Below are positions 33,399 to 42,790 of a stretch of 64,000 nt of DNA, piece after piece; the stretch's first letter is position 1, and each line of letters begins with the position of its first letter. Source of the DNA: Meiothermus rufus DSM 22234 (GTDB taxonomy: Bacteria > Deinococcota > Deinococci > Deinococcales > Thermaceae); contig NZ_AUHY01000008.1 of assembly GCF_000423425.1 (NCBI RefSeq), positions 1-64,000 of the forward strand. The letters run 5' to 3'. The notes under the pieces were generated by a model that was not told the origin of the DNA, searched no databases, and saw only the letters and a list, made by a program, of their open reading frames with translations. Made by a program: the position numbers and the translations under genes.

Positions 33399-34033
33399 CG
33401 GACCCGATTCGGATTTTGCTGGTAGATGATCACCCGGTAGTCCGGGCCGGGCTTTCGGGTCTGCTTTCCTCCCAGACAGATTTTGTCGTGCTGGGGGAGG
33501 CTTCTAACGGCCAGGAGGCCTTGGCTTTCTTACAGCAGCACCCCGCTGATGTGGTTCTGATGGACCTGCGTATGCCGCAGATGGACGGGGTCAGCGCCAC
33601 CCGGCAGATTAGGGCCCACTTTCCTGGGGTTCGGGTGCTGGTGCTGACCACCTATGATAGCGACAGCGACATTGTTCGGGCGGTGGAGGCAGGGGCGACG
33701 GGGTATCTGCTTAAGGATGTGCCGCGGGAGGAACTATTTCGTGCGGTGCGGCTGTGCGCCCAGGGAGAGGCTGTGCTCTCCCCACCGGTTGCGGCACGGC
33801 TTTTGGGCCGGATGCGGGGGCCTGGGGAAGTAAGCCTTTCCGTGCGCGAACTCGAGGTGCTTTCCTTGGTAGCCAAGGGCCTTTCCAACAAGGAAATTGC
33901 CCGTAAGCTCAAGATTAGCGAGGCTACCGTCAAAACCCATCTGTTGCACACCTTCGGCAAGCTAGGCGTGGACGACCGCACCGCTGCCGTGACTGCGGCG
34001 CTCGAGCGGGGTATCCTTCGCTTGGAGGGATAA
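33395..34033 (+). CDS. NarL/LuxR-family response regulator
   Basis: 212 residues: receiver domain (5-120) with DD at 11-12, phospho-acceptor D57 in VVLMDLRMP and K107 in GYLLKDVP, followed by a LuxR-type HTH (about 148-205, LSVRELEVLSLVAKGLSNKEIARKL region). Partner of the overlapping histidine kinase. The next gene, a small membrane protein 14 nt downstream, may be co-regulated. The promoters it controls are not known. Confidence 0.94.
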   Translation: MTDPIRILLVDDHPVVRAGLSGLLSSQTDFVVLGEASNGQEALAFLQQHPADVVLMDLRMPQMDGVSATRQIRAHFPGVRVLVLTTYDSDSDIVRAVEAGATGYLLKDVPREELFRAVRLCAQGEAVLSPPVAARLLGRMRGPGEVSLSVRELEVLSLVAKGLSNKEIARKLKISEATVKTHLLHTFGKLGVDDRTAAVTAALERGILRLEG

Positions 34034-34046
34034 GTCCAAAGCGGGT

Positions 34047-34448
34047 ATGGTGGAGGTTGTGCGAGCGGGCCTGCGCTATTTGGTTCCGGCCAGCATTGGC
34101 CTGGTGGTGGCTTTGGCCGACTTGGGCAATGTGGATCTGCTGTTTGCCGGCACTTTTCTTTTGCTGATGGGCTTCGTGGTGGGTTGGTGGTGGCCGGGAC
34201 AGTGGTGGCTGAGCGGCTTGCTGATGGGAGGGGTTTTACCGCTGGTGCAGCTATGGGCGCTCTTGGTGCGCTTTCCTATGCCCTACGTACCCGATCCCCT
34301 TCAGGGGCTGTTCTTGCTGGGGCCAGCTTTGCTGATGGCTGGCTTTGGGGCTGTTGTTCATCGGAAAACCCCCTACGCACCCACCGCCCTGCGCTCCCGC
34401 TTGCGCCGGGCCAAGCAGGCCGATGACCCCAACTATGAAGAGCCCTGA
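34047..34448 (+). CDS. Small membrane protein in the two-component operon, unknown function
   Basis: 133 residues with about four membrane helices between residues 9 and 103 and a basic cytoplasmic tail (RSRLRRAKQADD). No family recognised. It starts 14 nt after the response regulator stop codon, so it belongs to the same operon. In similar operons a third membrane protein can modulate the kinase, but nothing here proves that. Confidence 0.7.
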   Translation: MVEVVRAGLRYLVPASIGLVVALADLGNVDLLFAGTFLLLMGFVVGWWWPGQWWLSGLLMGGVLPLVQLWALLVRFPMPYVPDPLQGLFLLGPALLMAGFGAVVHRKTPYAPTALRSRLRRAKQADDPNYEEP

Positions 34449-34452
34449 GCTT

Positions 34453-34794
34453 TTAGCTCGAGGGTTTAGACTGTGCCTCTCGGATACCCTCGCGCACCTC
34501 GCGGATGAAGGCCTGGGTTTTTTCCTCGAGGTCGTGCACCGCCCAGGGGATACGCTGGGCTCCCGGCCAGCGCTGGAAGAGGGTCTCCAGCCACTGCAGG
34601 AGTAGGTTGGCCTCCATCGAACCGGAAGACTGATAGCTAACGCTGGCGTTGGCCAGCACGATCTTGCCCAAAGCCTCGTAATGGCTGGGGGAGGTGTGCA
34701 GGATGAGGAAGCGGAAGTTTTCGCCCCCATCCTGCCCTACGCATTCCAACACCTGCCCTTCGGCGAGGGCATTGATTTTATGTAGGCTAACCAT
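34453..34794 (-). CDS. Conserved-looking soluble protein of unknown function (113 aa)
   Basis: 113 residues, no signal or membrane segment. It reads as an alpha/beta protein (GQVLECVGQDGGENFRFLILHTSPSHYEALG split over two strands) with a helical C-terminus. TAGCAT lies 6 nt before the ATG, so it is probably leaderless. Its stop codon is 4 nt from that of the convergent membrane gene. I do not recognise the family. Confidence 0.65.
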   Translation of the reverse strand: MVSLHKINALAEGQVLECVGQDGGENFRFLILHTSPSHYEALGKIVLANASVSYQSSGSMEANLLLQWLETLFQRWPGAQRIPWAVHDLEEKTQAFIREVREGIREAQSKPSS

Positions 34795-34866
34795 AGCCTA
34801 ATGCTACGGGGCCTTGAGCGGGACCGCTAGGGGCAATTGCCCAAACTGGGCGGCGTACATTTTTCC

Positions 34867-37500
34867 CTAGCCCCGAACCACAATGTTCAAAAGCTTCTTG
34901 GGTACGTAGATTTCCTTGACCACCTCCTTGCCCTCGAGGTGCTGCTGCACGTTGGGTAAGGCTTTGGCCAGGCGCCGAATCTCCTCCTCGCTGGCGTTGC
35001 TGCTTACCGTAGTTCGGCCCCGCACCCTGCCGTTGACCTGTACCACCAGCTCGAAATGGTCAGCCTTCAGTGCTTCTTCATCCAGGGTTGGCCAGGGCGC
35101 ATGGAAAACCGAGGTGGTGTGGAAGTGGTGCCAGAGTTCCTCGGCCAGGTGAGGGGCAAAGGGAGCCAGCATCTGCACGTAGCGCAGCACCGCGTGGCGG
35201 AAGACCGGGCTAACCCCCTGCTCCTTGCGGTAGTCACTTAGGGCGTTGAGCAGCTCCATCAGCGCGGCAATGGCGGTGTTGAAGCGCAGGGCCTCGAGGT
35301 CGTCGGTAACCTTTTTGATGGTCTGGTGCAGCTTCTGATAGAGGGCTTTGTGGGCCCCTTCCAGCTCGGCGGGTTCGAAGGTTTCACTCTGGGCCTTGAG
35401 CTCGGTTAGGTTTTCGCTGACCAGGCGGTACACCCGGTTGAGGTAACGCCAGGCGCCCTGCACACCTTCCTCGGTCCAGACCATCTCGTTTTCCGGTGGA
35501 GCAGCAAACAAAATGGTGATGCGGGCAATATCAGCCCCCTGCTCCCGAACAAAGGGCCCCACCATCACCCCGTTGCCCAGGCTCTTGGACATGGTGGCCG
35601 GCTTCCAGAAGTGCAAGGTGCCGTCCTCGTGGGTGCGCAGCTCGGCTCCGCTCTTCTGGGCCTCTTCCAGGGTGAGGGTCTCCGGCAGTTCCAGCTTGGC
35701 CCGGCGCTCGGGATTTTTGAAGCGGAGGGTCTGGCCTTCTAGCACCACCTCGCCCACATCGGTCCAGCCTTGCACCATGCCTTGGGTGAAGAGGCCCTCG
35801 AAGGGTTCCTCGGCCTCCACCAAGCCCAGGTCGTGCAGGAACTTGGTGAAGAAGCGGGCGTACAGCAGGTGCAAAATGGCGTGCTCAATCCCGCCGATGT
35901 ACTGATCTACCGGCATCCAAAAGTTGGCCTTGGTCGGGTCGAAGGGCAGGTTCTCGTTGTGCGCATCGGTATAGCGCAGGAAGTACCAGGACGAATCGAA
36001 GAAAGTGTCCATGGTATCGGTGTCGCGCTGGGCTATCCCGCCGCACTTTGGGCAGGTGCACTGGTAGAACTCAGGATGGGCGGCCAGGGGACTTTTGCCC
36101 TTGGGGCGGATATCCTCCACGTCCTTGAGCGTGGGCAGCACCACGGGTAGGTCTTCGTAGGGTACCGGCACGATGCCGCAGCTATCGCAGTGGATCATGG
36201 GGATGGGGGTGCCCCAGTAGCGCTGGCGGCTGATGAGCCAGTCGCGCAGGCGGTAATTGACCTTGGCCTGGCCGATGCCTTTTTCCTCCATCCAGGCAAT
36301 GATTTTTTGTTTGGCCTCTTCCACATAGAGGCCGTTGAGGAAACCGGAGTTAATGGCCGGGCCGTCCTCGGTGTAAGCCTGGCCCTGCCAACCGGCGGGG
36401 GGCTCTACGGTGCGGATGATCTCGAGGCCGAACTTTTCGGCGAACTCCCAGTCGCGCTGATCCTGTCCCGGCACGGCCATGATGGCCCCGGTACCATAGC
36501 CCGCGAGCACGTAGTCGGCAATCCAGATGGGGATTTCCTTGCCGTTGGCCGGGTTAATGGCGTAGGCCCCGGTCCAGACCCCGGTCTTCTCGCGGTCCTC
36601 GCGCTGCCGCTCGACCTCGCTCTTCATGCGGGTGGCCGCGACGTAGGCCTCCACGGCCTCCTTCTGCTCGGGAGTGGTGATCCGGGCGACGAGCTCGTGC
36701 TCGGGGGCCAGCACCATGAAGGTGGCGCCGAAAATGGTATCGGGACGGGTGGAGAAGACCCGAATCTTATGCGCGTGGCCCTTTACCGGGAAGTCGAACT
36801 CGGCGCCTACGCTCTTGCCAATCCAGGCCCGCTGCATGGCCTTGACTTTCTCGGGCCAGCGGGGCAGTTTATCCAGGTCGGCCAGCAGGCGCTCGGCGTA
36901 GTCGGTAATCTTGAGGTACCACTGCTCCAGCTCGCGCTTTTCTACCAGCGCCCCCGAGCGCCAGCCCCGCCCGTCGATGACCTGCTCGTTGGCCAGCACG
37001 CTCTGCTCGACCGGGTCCCAGTTGACGTAGCTCTTCTTGCGGTAGGCCAGCCCCTTCTCGTACATCTTGAGGAAGATCCACTGGTTCCACTTGTAGTATG
37101 CAGGGGTGCAGGTGGTGACCTCGCGGCTCCAGTCGTACTGGATGCCCATCAAGGCCAGCGATTCCTTGGACTGCTGGATATTACCGAAGGTCCAGTCGGC
37201 AGGGCTAATCCCGAACTTTAAGGCGGCGTTCTCGGCGGGCAGGCCGAAGGCGTCCCAACCGAAGGGGTGCAAGACCGAGTAGCCCTGCTGGGTGCGCCAG
37301 CGGGCCAGCACATCGCCCATGGTGTAGTTCTTGAGGTGGCCCATGTGCAGGTCGCCTGAGGGGTAAGGGAACATCACCAGAATGTAGGCCTTTTTGCCTC
37401 TGCCGCTGTCCTCGCTGGCCCGCAGCAACCCGATCTGTTCCCAGTATTTCTGCCATTTGGGCTCGATCTCGTGGGGGTTGTATCTGTCGGTTGTGACCAT
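34867..37500 (-). CDS. leuS: Leucyl-tRNA synthetase
   Basis: A class I synthetase of 877 residues, matching the Thermus enzyme in size. HMGH signature near residue 53 ([13 protein letters not shown]), a large CP1 editing domain with [18 protein letters not shown] (T-rich hydrolytic site), a zinc-finger-like insert (HCDSCG and CTCPKCGG), MSKSLGNGV near residue 625, and the anticodon-binding and C-terminal domains (VQVNGRVRG). The ATG has GGAG about 10 nt upstream. TACAAT at 37533-37528 is a likely -10 box; the leader is about 20 nt and no T-box is present, unlike valS. Confidence 0.97.
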   Translation of the reverse strand: MVTTDRYNPHEIEPKWQKYWEQIGLLRASEDSGRGKKAYILVMFPYPSGDLHMGHLKNYTMGDVLARWRTQQGYSVLHPFGWDAFGLPAENAALKFGISPADWTFGNIQQSKESLALMGIQYDWSREVTTCTPAYYKWNQWIFLKMYEKGLAYRKKSYVNWDPVEQSVLANEQVIDGRGWRSGALVEKRELEQWYLKITDYAERLLADLDKLPRWPEKVKAMQRAWIGKSVGAEFDFPVKGHAHKIRVFSTRPDTIFGATFMVLAPEHELVARITTPEQKEAVEAYVAATRMKSEVERQREDREKTGVWTGAYAINPANGKEIPIWIADYVLAGYGTGAIMAVPGQDQRDWEFAEKFGLEIIRTVEPPAGWQGQAYTEDGPAINSGFLNGLYVEEAKQKIIAWMEEKGIGQAKVNYRLRDWLISRQRYWGTPIPMIHCDSCGIVPVPYEDLPVVLPTLKDVEDIRPKGKSPLAAHPEFYQCTCPKCGGIAQRDTDTMDTFFDSSWYFLRYTDAHNENLPFDPTKANFWMPVDQYIGGIEHAILHLLYARFFTKFLHDLGLVEAEEPFEGLFTQGMVQGWTDVGEVVLEGQTLRFKNPERRAKLELPETLTLEEAQKSGAELRTHEDGTLHFWKPATMSKSLGNGVMVGPFVREQGADIARITILFAAPPENEMVWTEEGVQGAWRYLNRVYRLVSENLTELKAQSETFEPAELEGAHKALYQKLHQTIKKVTDDLEALRFNTAIAALMELLNALSDYRKEQGVSPVFRHAVLRYVQMLAPFAPHLAEELWHHFHTTSVFHAPWPTLDEEALKADHFELVVQVNGRVRGRTTVSSNASEEEIRRLAKALPNVQQHLEGKEVVKEIYVPKKLLNIVVRG

Positions 37501-37633
37501 GGTTCGCTACTCCACTTCTCACTAGGCATTGTATTGCCTGAAAGGCCAAAAGCGGAAATAGAGCGCTGTGTGCCGGGGGAGCCGCCCCACTGCTTAGCGG
37601 GAAGCCGGCCTGGGTATGGCCTATGCTTTAGGC

Positions 37634-38473
37634 ATGCAGGTGAGTGTGTTGGGTCTTGGATTGATGGGCCGCCCGATGGCCCGGGTGCTGCGGGCCAAAG
37701 GTTGGAGGGTCAAGGGCTGGAACCGCAGCACCCTCAGCCCTGAGCTTCTGGAAGGTATTCCTTGCTTGGCCTCGCTGGAGGAGGCCGCCCAGGCCGAGGT
37801 GCTGCTGCTGATGCTTTCCGACTCAGCGGCGGTAGATGCTGTGCTGGAGCGCCTCGAGCCCTACTTGCGGGCGGGCCAGGTGGTGCTGGACATGGGAACC
37901 TCCGACCCGGCCCATTCCCGGCGTCACGCCCAGCGTTTGAAGGCCCGGGGCATCGGCTGGGTGGATGCCCCCGTCTCGGGGGGGCCTGAAGGGGCCCAGA
38001 GCGCCACCTTGGCCATTATGGCGGGGGGCGAGCCAGCCGACTACGAGCGGGTTCGGCCCATCCTGGAGGCCCTGGGCCGGCCCGTCCACTTGGGTGGGCC
38101 GGGGGCAGGCCATACCGCGAAGGTCATCAACCAGCTCATCGTGGGCCTGACCATCGAGGCGGTGGCCGAGGCCATTGCTCTGGCCGAGCGGCAGGGTTTG
38201 GACCCTCGCAAGCTCCAGCTAGCCTTGCAGGGTGGGTTTGCCGACTCCAAGATTTTGCAGATACACGGCACCCGCATGATTGAGCGCCGCTTTGTGCCGG
38301 GGGCGCGGGTGCGCACCCAGCTCAAAGACCTGCGCCTGGCCCAGGCACTAGCCGAACAGGCGGGCCTCGAGCTGCCCCATCTGCAAAGTGCCCTGCGCTT
38401 CTACGCCGAGCTCGAGGCCGCCCAAAAGGGCGACCTCGACCACTCGGCTTTGTTTCTCAGGCTGGTGCCCTAA
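37634..38473 (+). CDS. 3-hydroxyisobutyrate dehydrogenase / beta-hydroxyacid dehydrogenase family oxidoreductase
   Basis: 279 residues: N-terminal NAD(P) domain (VSVLGLGLMGRPMARVL), substrate motif DAPVSGGPEGAQSATLAIMAGG near residue 115, catalytic lysine segment GAGHTAKVINQLIV near 165, and the all-helical C-terminal domain. Members reduce 2-hydroxy-3-oxopropionate, glyoxylate or succinic semialdehyde; the exact substrate cannot be assigned. Start ATG 37634 was preferred to 37616 because TATGCT lies 6 nt upstream and the protein then begins right at the nucleotide fold. Its end overlaps the convergent binding-protein gene by 4 bp. Confidence 0.86.
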   Translation: MQVSVLGLGLMGRPMARVLRAKGWRVKGWNRSTLSPELLEGIPCLASLEEAAQAEVLLLMLSDSAAVDAVLERLEPYLRAGQVVLDMGTSDPAHSRRHAQRLKARGIGWVDAPVSGGPEGAQSATLAIMAGGEPADYERVRPILEALGRPVHLGGPGAGHTAKVINQLIVGLTIEAVAEAIALAERQGLDPRKLQLALQGGFADSKILQIHGTRMIERRFVPGARVRTQLKDLRLAQALAEQAGLELPHLQSALRFYAELEAAQKGDLDHSALFLRLVP

Positions 38474-39453
38474 GGTGTGCTGGGCCGGGCCTGCACCCCG
38501 GGCTTTAGGAACTCGTTGGTGTAGAAGGCCATAGGGGGCAGGTCGGTCTTGACCCGGCCAGTCTGTTGCAAGAGCAGCAAGGCGCTTTGCCAGGCCTGGG
38601 GATTGGAGAAGCCCAGCCCGTTCTGGCGGGTGTAAGGCGACTCGTACAACCGAATGGAAGCCTTGAGTACCTCCATGCGCTCCTGGCCCAGATTGGGCAC
38701 GAAGCGCCGGGCCGCGGCAAAGGCCCGCTCAGGCTCGCGCAGGGTGAGGGCCATGCCTGCCTGGGACGCAGCCAGAAAGCGCCGCACCAGCTCGGGATTT
38801 TGTAGCACCCGGTCGGTGGTGATAACCCCGTTGCCGGGGCTGCGGTTGTAGGGGCCGGCGGGAATCACGTTGAGGGCTACGCCCCTTTGCCGCAGGAAGA
38901 CCGGCTCGTTGTTGATGAAGCCCATGGCCACATCCACCCGGCCCGAGACCACCGCCTCGGCCTGGGTGAAGCCGATTTGTAGGATACGCACATCGCTTTC
39001 CTTAAGCCCAGCAGCTCTTAGGATGGCTTGCAAAGAGGTCAGGGAGACCCCAAACATCCCCGGCATCCCAATGGTCTTGCCCTTGAGGTCGCGCACCGAG
39101 CGGATGTTTTTCTCGGCCAGCGAGAACAGGGCATTGGGCACCGACTGGTACAGGGCCATCACGTACTTGAAGGGGGTGGCCTGGGGGTTTTGCGCCCGCA
39201 GGGCGATGACGTCCTCGGCGTCCCCCACCACGAAATCCAGCCGCCCCTGGGCCAGAAGCGGGTACAGCTCGCTCACGAAGCCGTGCTGAAACTCCACCTC
39301 GAGGCCCTCTTGCGGGTACAGCCCCTCCACCACACCCAGGTAGAAGGGAGCGAACTGCACGTCGGGCAGGTAGCCCAGCCCAACCCGAACCTTCTGGCCT
39401 TGCGCCAGCGCCAACGACAGTAGAAGCACCAATCCAATCAACCAACGCTGCAT
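38470..39453 (-). CDS. NMT1/THI5-like ABC substrate-binding protein, probable riboflavin-binding RibY
   Basis: 327 residues with a signal peptide (residues 1-18, LLLSLALAQG). The mature protein is a type II periplasmic-binding fold of the NMT1/ThiY group: GYLPDVQFAPFYLGVVEGLYPQEGLEVE, then LLAQGRLDFVVGDAEDVI and LKGKTIGMPGMFG. The family binds thiamine precursors or riboflavin. An FMN riboswitch stands directly upstream with its own promoter, which strongly favours flavin uptake (RibXY-type). GGAGGG precedes the ATG by 3 nt and can pair with a CCCTCC element behind the riboswitch. The ATPase and permease are in the gene upstream. Confidence 0.82.
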   Translation of the reverse strand: MQRWLIGLVLLLSLALAQGQKVRVGLGYLPDVQFAPFYLGVVEGLYPQEGLEVEFQHGFVSELYPLLAQGRLDFVVGDAEDVIALRAQNPQATPFKYVMALYQSVPNALFSLAEKNIRSVRDLKGKTIGMPGMFGVSLTSLQAILRAAGLKESDVRILQIGFTQAEAVVSGRVDVAMGFINNEPVFLRQRGVALNVIPAGPYNRSPGNGVITTDRVLQNPELVRRFLAASQAGMALTLREPERAFAAARRFVPNLGQERMEVLKASIRLYESPYTRQNGLGFSNPQAWQSALLLLQQTGRVKTDLPPMAFYTNEFLKPGVQARPSTP

Positions 39454-39456
39454 TTT

Positions 39457-39543
39457 CCCTCCACGAAGCTATGCAAACCCACGCCGAGCAGAACGCGACT
39501 GCTGCGGCAGACCGAGTGCCTATGAACCTGGTTTGTGGGAGGG
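39457..39543 (-). promoter_or_regulatory. Candidate Shine-Dalgarno sequestering hairpin of the FMN riboswitch
   Basis: On the minus strand, CCCTCCCAC (39543-39535) can pair with GTGGAGGG (39464-39457), the ribosome-binding site of the binding-protein gene, with one bulged C. No terminator with a U-run is seen after the aptamer, so control is more likely at translation initiation. Confidence 0.45.
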
Positions 39544-39600
39544 TTTTTTTAGGAAGTATCGCTCACCTTTCGCGCCCGGGCACAGGGGCACCCAGGCTTC

Positions 39601-39745
39601 ACTCCTTCTCCCATCCGGACTGTTACCGTCGGCTTCGGATTTGCACCGAATCGGGCCTGGAGGTGTGCTGGATTTCCAGGCTTCGCGGGCTTGCGAATAG
39701 ACTCGCTCACCGCCGGTGGGGAATTCCACCCCGCCCTGAAGGAAT
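39601..39745 (-). promoter_or_regulatory. FMN riboswitch (RFN element)
   Basis: The minus strand carries all conserved RFN blocks in order: CTTCAGGGCGGGGTGGAATT, CCCACCGGCGGT, AGCCCGCGA, GATTCGGTGCAAATCCGAAG, GCCGACGGT and AGTCCGGATGGGAGAAGG. It senses FMN and should turn off the downstream binding protein when flavin is plentiful. It lies between the fused ABC gene (39820 onwards) and the binding-protein gene. Confidence 0.97.
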
Positions 39746-39766
39746 TGGGCCTGCCGGCCCAGGGTT

Positions 39767-39796
39767 AGCATAATCCCCCGGCTGCTCTTCGGTAAA
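39767..39796 (-). promoter_or_regulatory. Promoter of the FMN riboswitch transcript
   Basis: On the minus strand, TTTACC (39796-39791) and TATGCT (39772-39767) are 18 nt apart, just after the stop codon of the fused ABC gene. Transcription would begin around 39760, leaving a leader of about 300 nt. Confidence 0.5.
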
Positions 39797-39819
39797 GTGG
39801 GGCGGGCTAGTTTTGTGAT

Positions 39820-41301
39820 TTACTTGCGCCGGTAGCGCAACACATAGCCCTCGAGGCCGGCCACCAGGGCATAGAGGCTGATGCCCAGAATGACCATCAT
39901 GCCGACCGCAGCGAAGGCGTTGGCGTAGCGGAAGTTGAGGCGCTCGCTGTTGGCCAGATAGCCCAGCCCGGCCCCACCGAAAACGAACTCGGCAACCACT
40001 GCGCCAATCAGCGCCAGCGAGACCGCCAGGCGCAGCCCACCCAGCACCACCGGCAAGGCCCCAGGAAACTCCAGCTTGCTAAACACCCCCCAGGCGCTAG
40101 CCCCCATGGTCTGGAAGACCTCGCGGTAGGTTTTGTCCACCTCCCGCACCCCTACCATGGTGCTGACCAGCACGGGAAAAATGGAGATGAGGCATACGGT
40201 GATGACCTTGGAGGTCAGGCCGTAGCCAAACCAGATCACCAGCAAGGGCGCGATGATGATGGTGGGGATGGCCTGTAAGGCCACGATGAAAGGGGAGAAT
40301 AATCGTTCTAAAGCGCGGCTACGCCCCATGGCATAGCCAATGGGGAGCCCCAGCAAAAGCGAGGTCAAGACGCCCCAGAAGGCGGCCTCGAGGGTGGCCC
40401 CAGCTTGCTGTAGCAGCAGGCCAAAGTTCTGGGCAAAGGCTGTGGCTACCTGGGCCGGCGAGGGGACGAACAGGGGAATGCGCGCGGCCAGAAGACTCCA
40501 GACCAGGATGAACAGCCCCGAAAGGCCCGCTACCCCTAGTAGCTCCCAGGGGGGGCGGGCGGGTGGGGGGGAGGGCTCAATAAAGGTGGAGTCGGCCACA
40601 CCCAGGCGCTGCCGCAGCTCGGCCTCGAGGCCATCGGTGAAGGCGGTGATGCGCCCTTCGTCTTTGGTTTCCAGGATGGCCTCGACCCGGCCCCCGGTCA
40701 GCACCACCACCCGGTCAGCTAGGTAGACTGCCTCGCGGATACTGTGGGTGACGAAGAGGATGGTTTTGCCGGTACGCTGGTGGAGCTGTTTGAGCTCGAG
40801 GTTGAAACGTTCGCGCACCAAAGCGTCCAGGGCCGCGAAAGGCTCGTCCATCAGCAAGACCTCGGCCTCCTGGGCCAGAGCCCGGGCGATGGCCACGCGG
40901 GCCTTCATCCCACCGGAAAGCTGATGGGGATAGTACTGGCGGTAGGGTTTCATCCCCAGGTAGGTTTCGACCTGGCCCCGCCCGGTAAGCTCGATGGGCA
41001 GCCGGATGTTCTGCTCCACCGTGCGCCAGGGCAGAAGCCGGTAGTCCTGAAAGACCATGGCTGGCTGGCCCAGCACCTCTACCGTGCCTCGCTGGGCCTT
41101 GAGCAGCCCGGCCACTACCCGCAGCAGGGTGCTTTTACCCCCTCCCGAAGGCCCAATAATGGCGATGAACTCGCCCTTGCGTACCTCGAGGTCGACCCCC
41201 TTGAGCACCTCGTGTCCCCCGAAGGCTACCGAGACCCCTGAGAGCCGGATGACCGGGGTGGCCGGCGTGGCCTGAGGTGGGGCGGGTATGGTTTGGCTCA
41301 T
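39820..41301 (-). CDS. Fused ABC transporter ATPase-permease, probable riboflavin importer component
   Basis: 493 residues. Residues 15-235 are an ATPase of the nitrate/taurine/thiamine-precursor group: Walker [11 protein letters not shown]-loop [11 protein letters not shown], signature [10 protein letters not shown], Walker [14 protein letters not shown], switch VTHSIREA. After a proline-rich linker ([10 protein letters not shown]), residues 250-490 are a six-helix permease of the ThiX/SsuC group with the EAA loop ([21 protein letters not shown]). ATPase and permease are normally separate genes. ATG 41301 was chosen because TATGCT lies 6 nt before it. The neighbouring binding protein with an FMN riboswitch indicates flavin uptake. 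Confidence 0.85.
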   Translation of the reverse strand: MSQTIPAPPQATPATPVIRLSGVSVAFGGHEVLKGVDLEVRKGEFIAIIGPSGGGKSTLLRVVAGLLKAQRGTVEVLGQPAMVFQDYRLLPWRTVEQNIRLPIELTGRGQVETYLGMKPYRQYYPHQLSGGMKARVAIARALAQEAEVLLMDEPFAALDALVRERFNLELKQLHQRTGKTILFVTHSIREAVYLADRVVVLTGGRVEAILETKDEGRITAFTDGLEAELRQRLGVADSTFIEPSPPPARPPWELLGVAGLSGLFILVWSLLAARIPLFVPSPAQVATAFAQNFGLLLQQAGATLEAAFWGVLTSLLLGLPIGYAMGRSRALERLFSPFIVALQAIPTIIIAPLLVIWFGYGLTSKVITVCLISIFPVLVSTMVGVREVDKTYREVFQTMGASAWGVFSKLEFPGALPVVLGGLRLAVSLALIGAVVAEFVFGGAGLGYLANSERLNFRYANAFAAVGMMVILGISLYALVAGLEGYVLRYRRK

Positions 41302-41365
41302 GGTCTTAGCATATCCTCCCTGCTGAGCCCCACTGCATGTGAAAGCCCAAGGGGTCTGCTGCAGA

Positions 41366-42259
41366 CTAGAGGGCCTCGCTCGAGTGGTCACTCCAAATTT
41401 TGGCCAGAATGGCCCCAGCCAGCAGAATCCACATGGTTAGGTAAAAGCCCACCAAGCCCAGCAAAAAGCCGGCGATGGGGCCATAGATGAGCTCATACTG
41501 GGTGCGGGGCAAAAGCAGAGGCAGGCCCAGTCGCATGCCCTCCCAGGCCAGGGCGGCACTCAGCGCGGCGGCAAAGGCGGGCAGCAGCCGGGGGGTATGG
41601 GCGGGTAGCAGCACATAGGTCAGGAAAAAGAGCCAAAGGGCCCCCAAGACGGGCAGCACCCCTTCCATACCCCCGCGCAGGAAGCCCAGCTCTGCCGGTA
41701 GGTAGCGTAGCAAGAAGCCCAGGGCTAGCCCCAGGAGGGACAGGAGGATCAGGGCCAGCCCTAACAGCAGGGGGGCCAGCAGACCGGCGATGCGCCCACG
41801 CATGGCCCCCAGCCAGCGCTGCCCCCGCTCGAACAGGCGGGGAAGGGCAGCAGAAGGTAGGGGAGGAATAGGGGCCTGGGGGCTGGGGGGTAAGGAGGGG
41901 GCTGCTTGGCCAAAGATAAGGCCCAGGGCATAGGCCAGGGCGGCGAAGAAGTTGCTGCTGGCCCAGAGCAGCACCAGCAGGCTCAGAAAGGTTAGGGGGA
42001 ATGCGCTGCGGGTGAGAAAGCCCACCACGGTTTGGGCCAGGTCGGGCTGGGTGGGAAAAAGCAGCACCACCAGCTCGATCAGGCGCACCAACACCGCCTC
42101 GCGCAAGGCGGTGTTGCCCGAGAGCACAAAGCCGAAGAGGCCGGCCAGGAGGATCAGCAGGGGCATCAGGCTGAAGAGGGCGTAGTAGGCTAAGGCGGCG
42201 GCGAAAAAGGGGATGTGGGCCTTTTGGTATAGGCGGGAAGCCTGCAGGAGGAGGGCCAT
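41366..42259 (-). CDS. YihY/BrkB family membrane protein
   Basis: 297 residues with about six membrane helices. Family markers: IPFFAAALAYYALFSLMPLLILLAG at the N-terminus and LIYGPIAGFLLGLVGFYLTMWILLAGA at the C-terminus, with the intervening cytoplasmic loop (SPQAPIPPLPSAALPRLFERG) proline-rich. Formerly called RNase BN, but these proteins are membrane transport-like and their role is unsettled. A perfect GTCTGC-T-GCAGAC palindrome spans its stop codon region (41354-41366). Confidence 0.84.
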   Translation of the reverse strand: MALLLQASRLYQKAHIPFFAAALAYYALFSLMPLLILLAGLFGFVLSGNTALREAVLVRLIELVVLLFPTQPDLAQTVVGFLTRSAFPLTFLSLLVLLWASSNFFAALAYALGLIFGQAAPSLPPSPQAPIPPLPSAALPRLFERGQRWLGAMRGRIAGLLAPLLLGLALILLSLLGLALGFLLRYLPAELGFLRGGMEGVLPVLGALWLFFLTYVLLPAHTPRLLPAFAAALSAALAWEGMRLGLPLLLPRTQYELIYGPIAGFLLGLVGFYLTMWILLAGAILAKIWSDHSSEAL

Positions 42260-42268
42260 CCCTCCAAA

Positions 42269-42790
42269 TTACCCTTGGGGGAGAAGCCTTTCCACCTCTT
42301 CTGCTCCCTTGGGCTCCTGGGCCTCTTGGAAAAGCCTCAGGGCCTCGCGCCGGTGGGCCCGGGCTGCCTCGAGGTGCCACTCCATCAAGCCCCGGTGGGC
42401 TACGGCCTCGGCCAGGGCTAAGGCAGCCTCCAAGTGTTGGCGGCTTTCCTCTTTTTCCCCAAGGAGAAAGAGGACGTAGCCCTGCTCATAGTGGTTCGCC
42501 GAGCGGGCCAGAGGGTCTTCTGACAGAAGCCCCGCCCCCTCCTGAAAGACCCCAAGGGCCCCTTCCAGCCGACCTGCCATCCTCAGAACCATCCCCACCT
42601 GGGGGAGAGCGCGGTGGCTTCCGGTCTTTTGCTAAAGCGCCCGGTAGAGGGCCAAGGCCTCGGCCTACCTGTCCTGGAAGGCCAGGGCCATGCGCGCCTC
42701 CGGGGCAGCCTCCCCCCTTAGCAGGGCTTCGGCCTCTGGGTAGCGGCCCTCCTCTATAAGGGCGTTTTTGGCTCCGGCAGGCTCACCCGG
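42269..42790 (-). pseudogene. Remnant of a TPR-repeat protein with two in-frame stop codons
   Basis: Starting at the proA stop codon, one reading frame codes for TPR-like helices (GRYPEAEALLRGEAAPEARM, then ALAFQDR, AEALALYRAL, QVGMVLRMAGRLEGALGVF and more) down to a stop at 42269. TAG codons interrupt it at 42667-42665 and 42634-42632. The frame itself is kept, so the damage is by point mutation; the 5' part is missing altogether. The C-terminal 109 codons remain open. The pattern resembles the C-terminus of SARP/BTAD-type regulators. It is likely a decaying fragment that reads through from proA transcription. Confidence 0.75.

Noticed and set aside
36190-37221. Plus-strand open frame opposite leuS (343 codons)
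   Set aside because: Entirely within the well-supported leucyl-tRNA synthetase gene; composition typical of antisense shadow.
42269-42598. 109-codon open frame considered as an intact small TPR gene
   Set aside because: The same frame continues upstream through two TAG codons with TPR-like sequence, and its GTG has no ribosome site, so it is the tail of a pseudogene.
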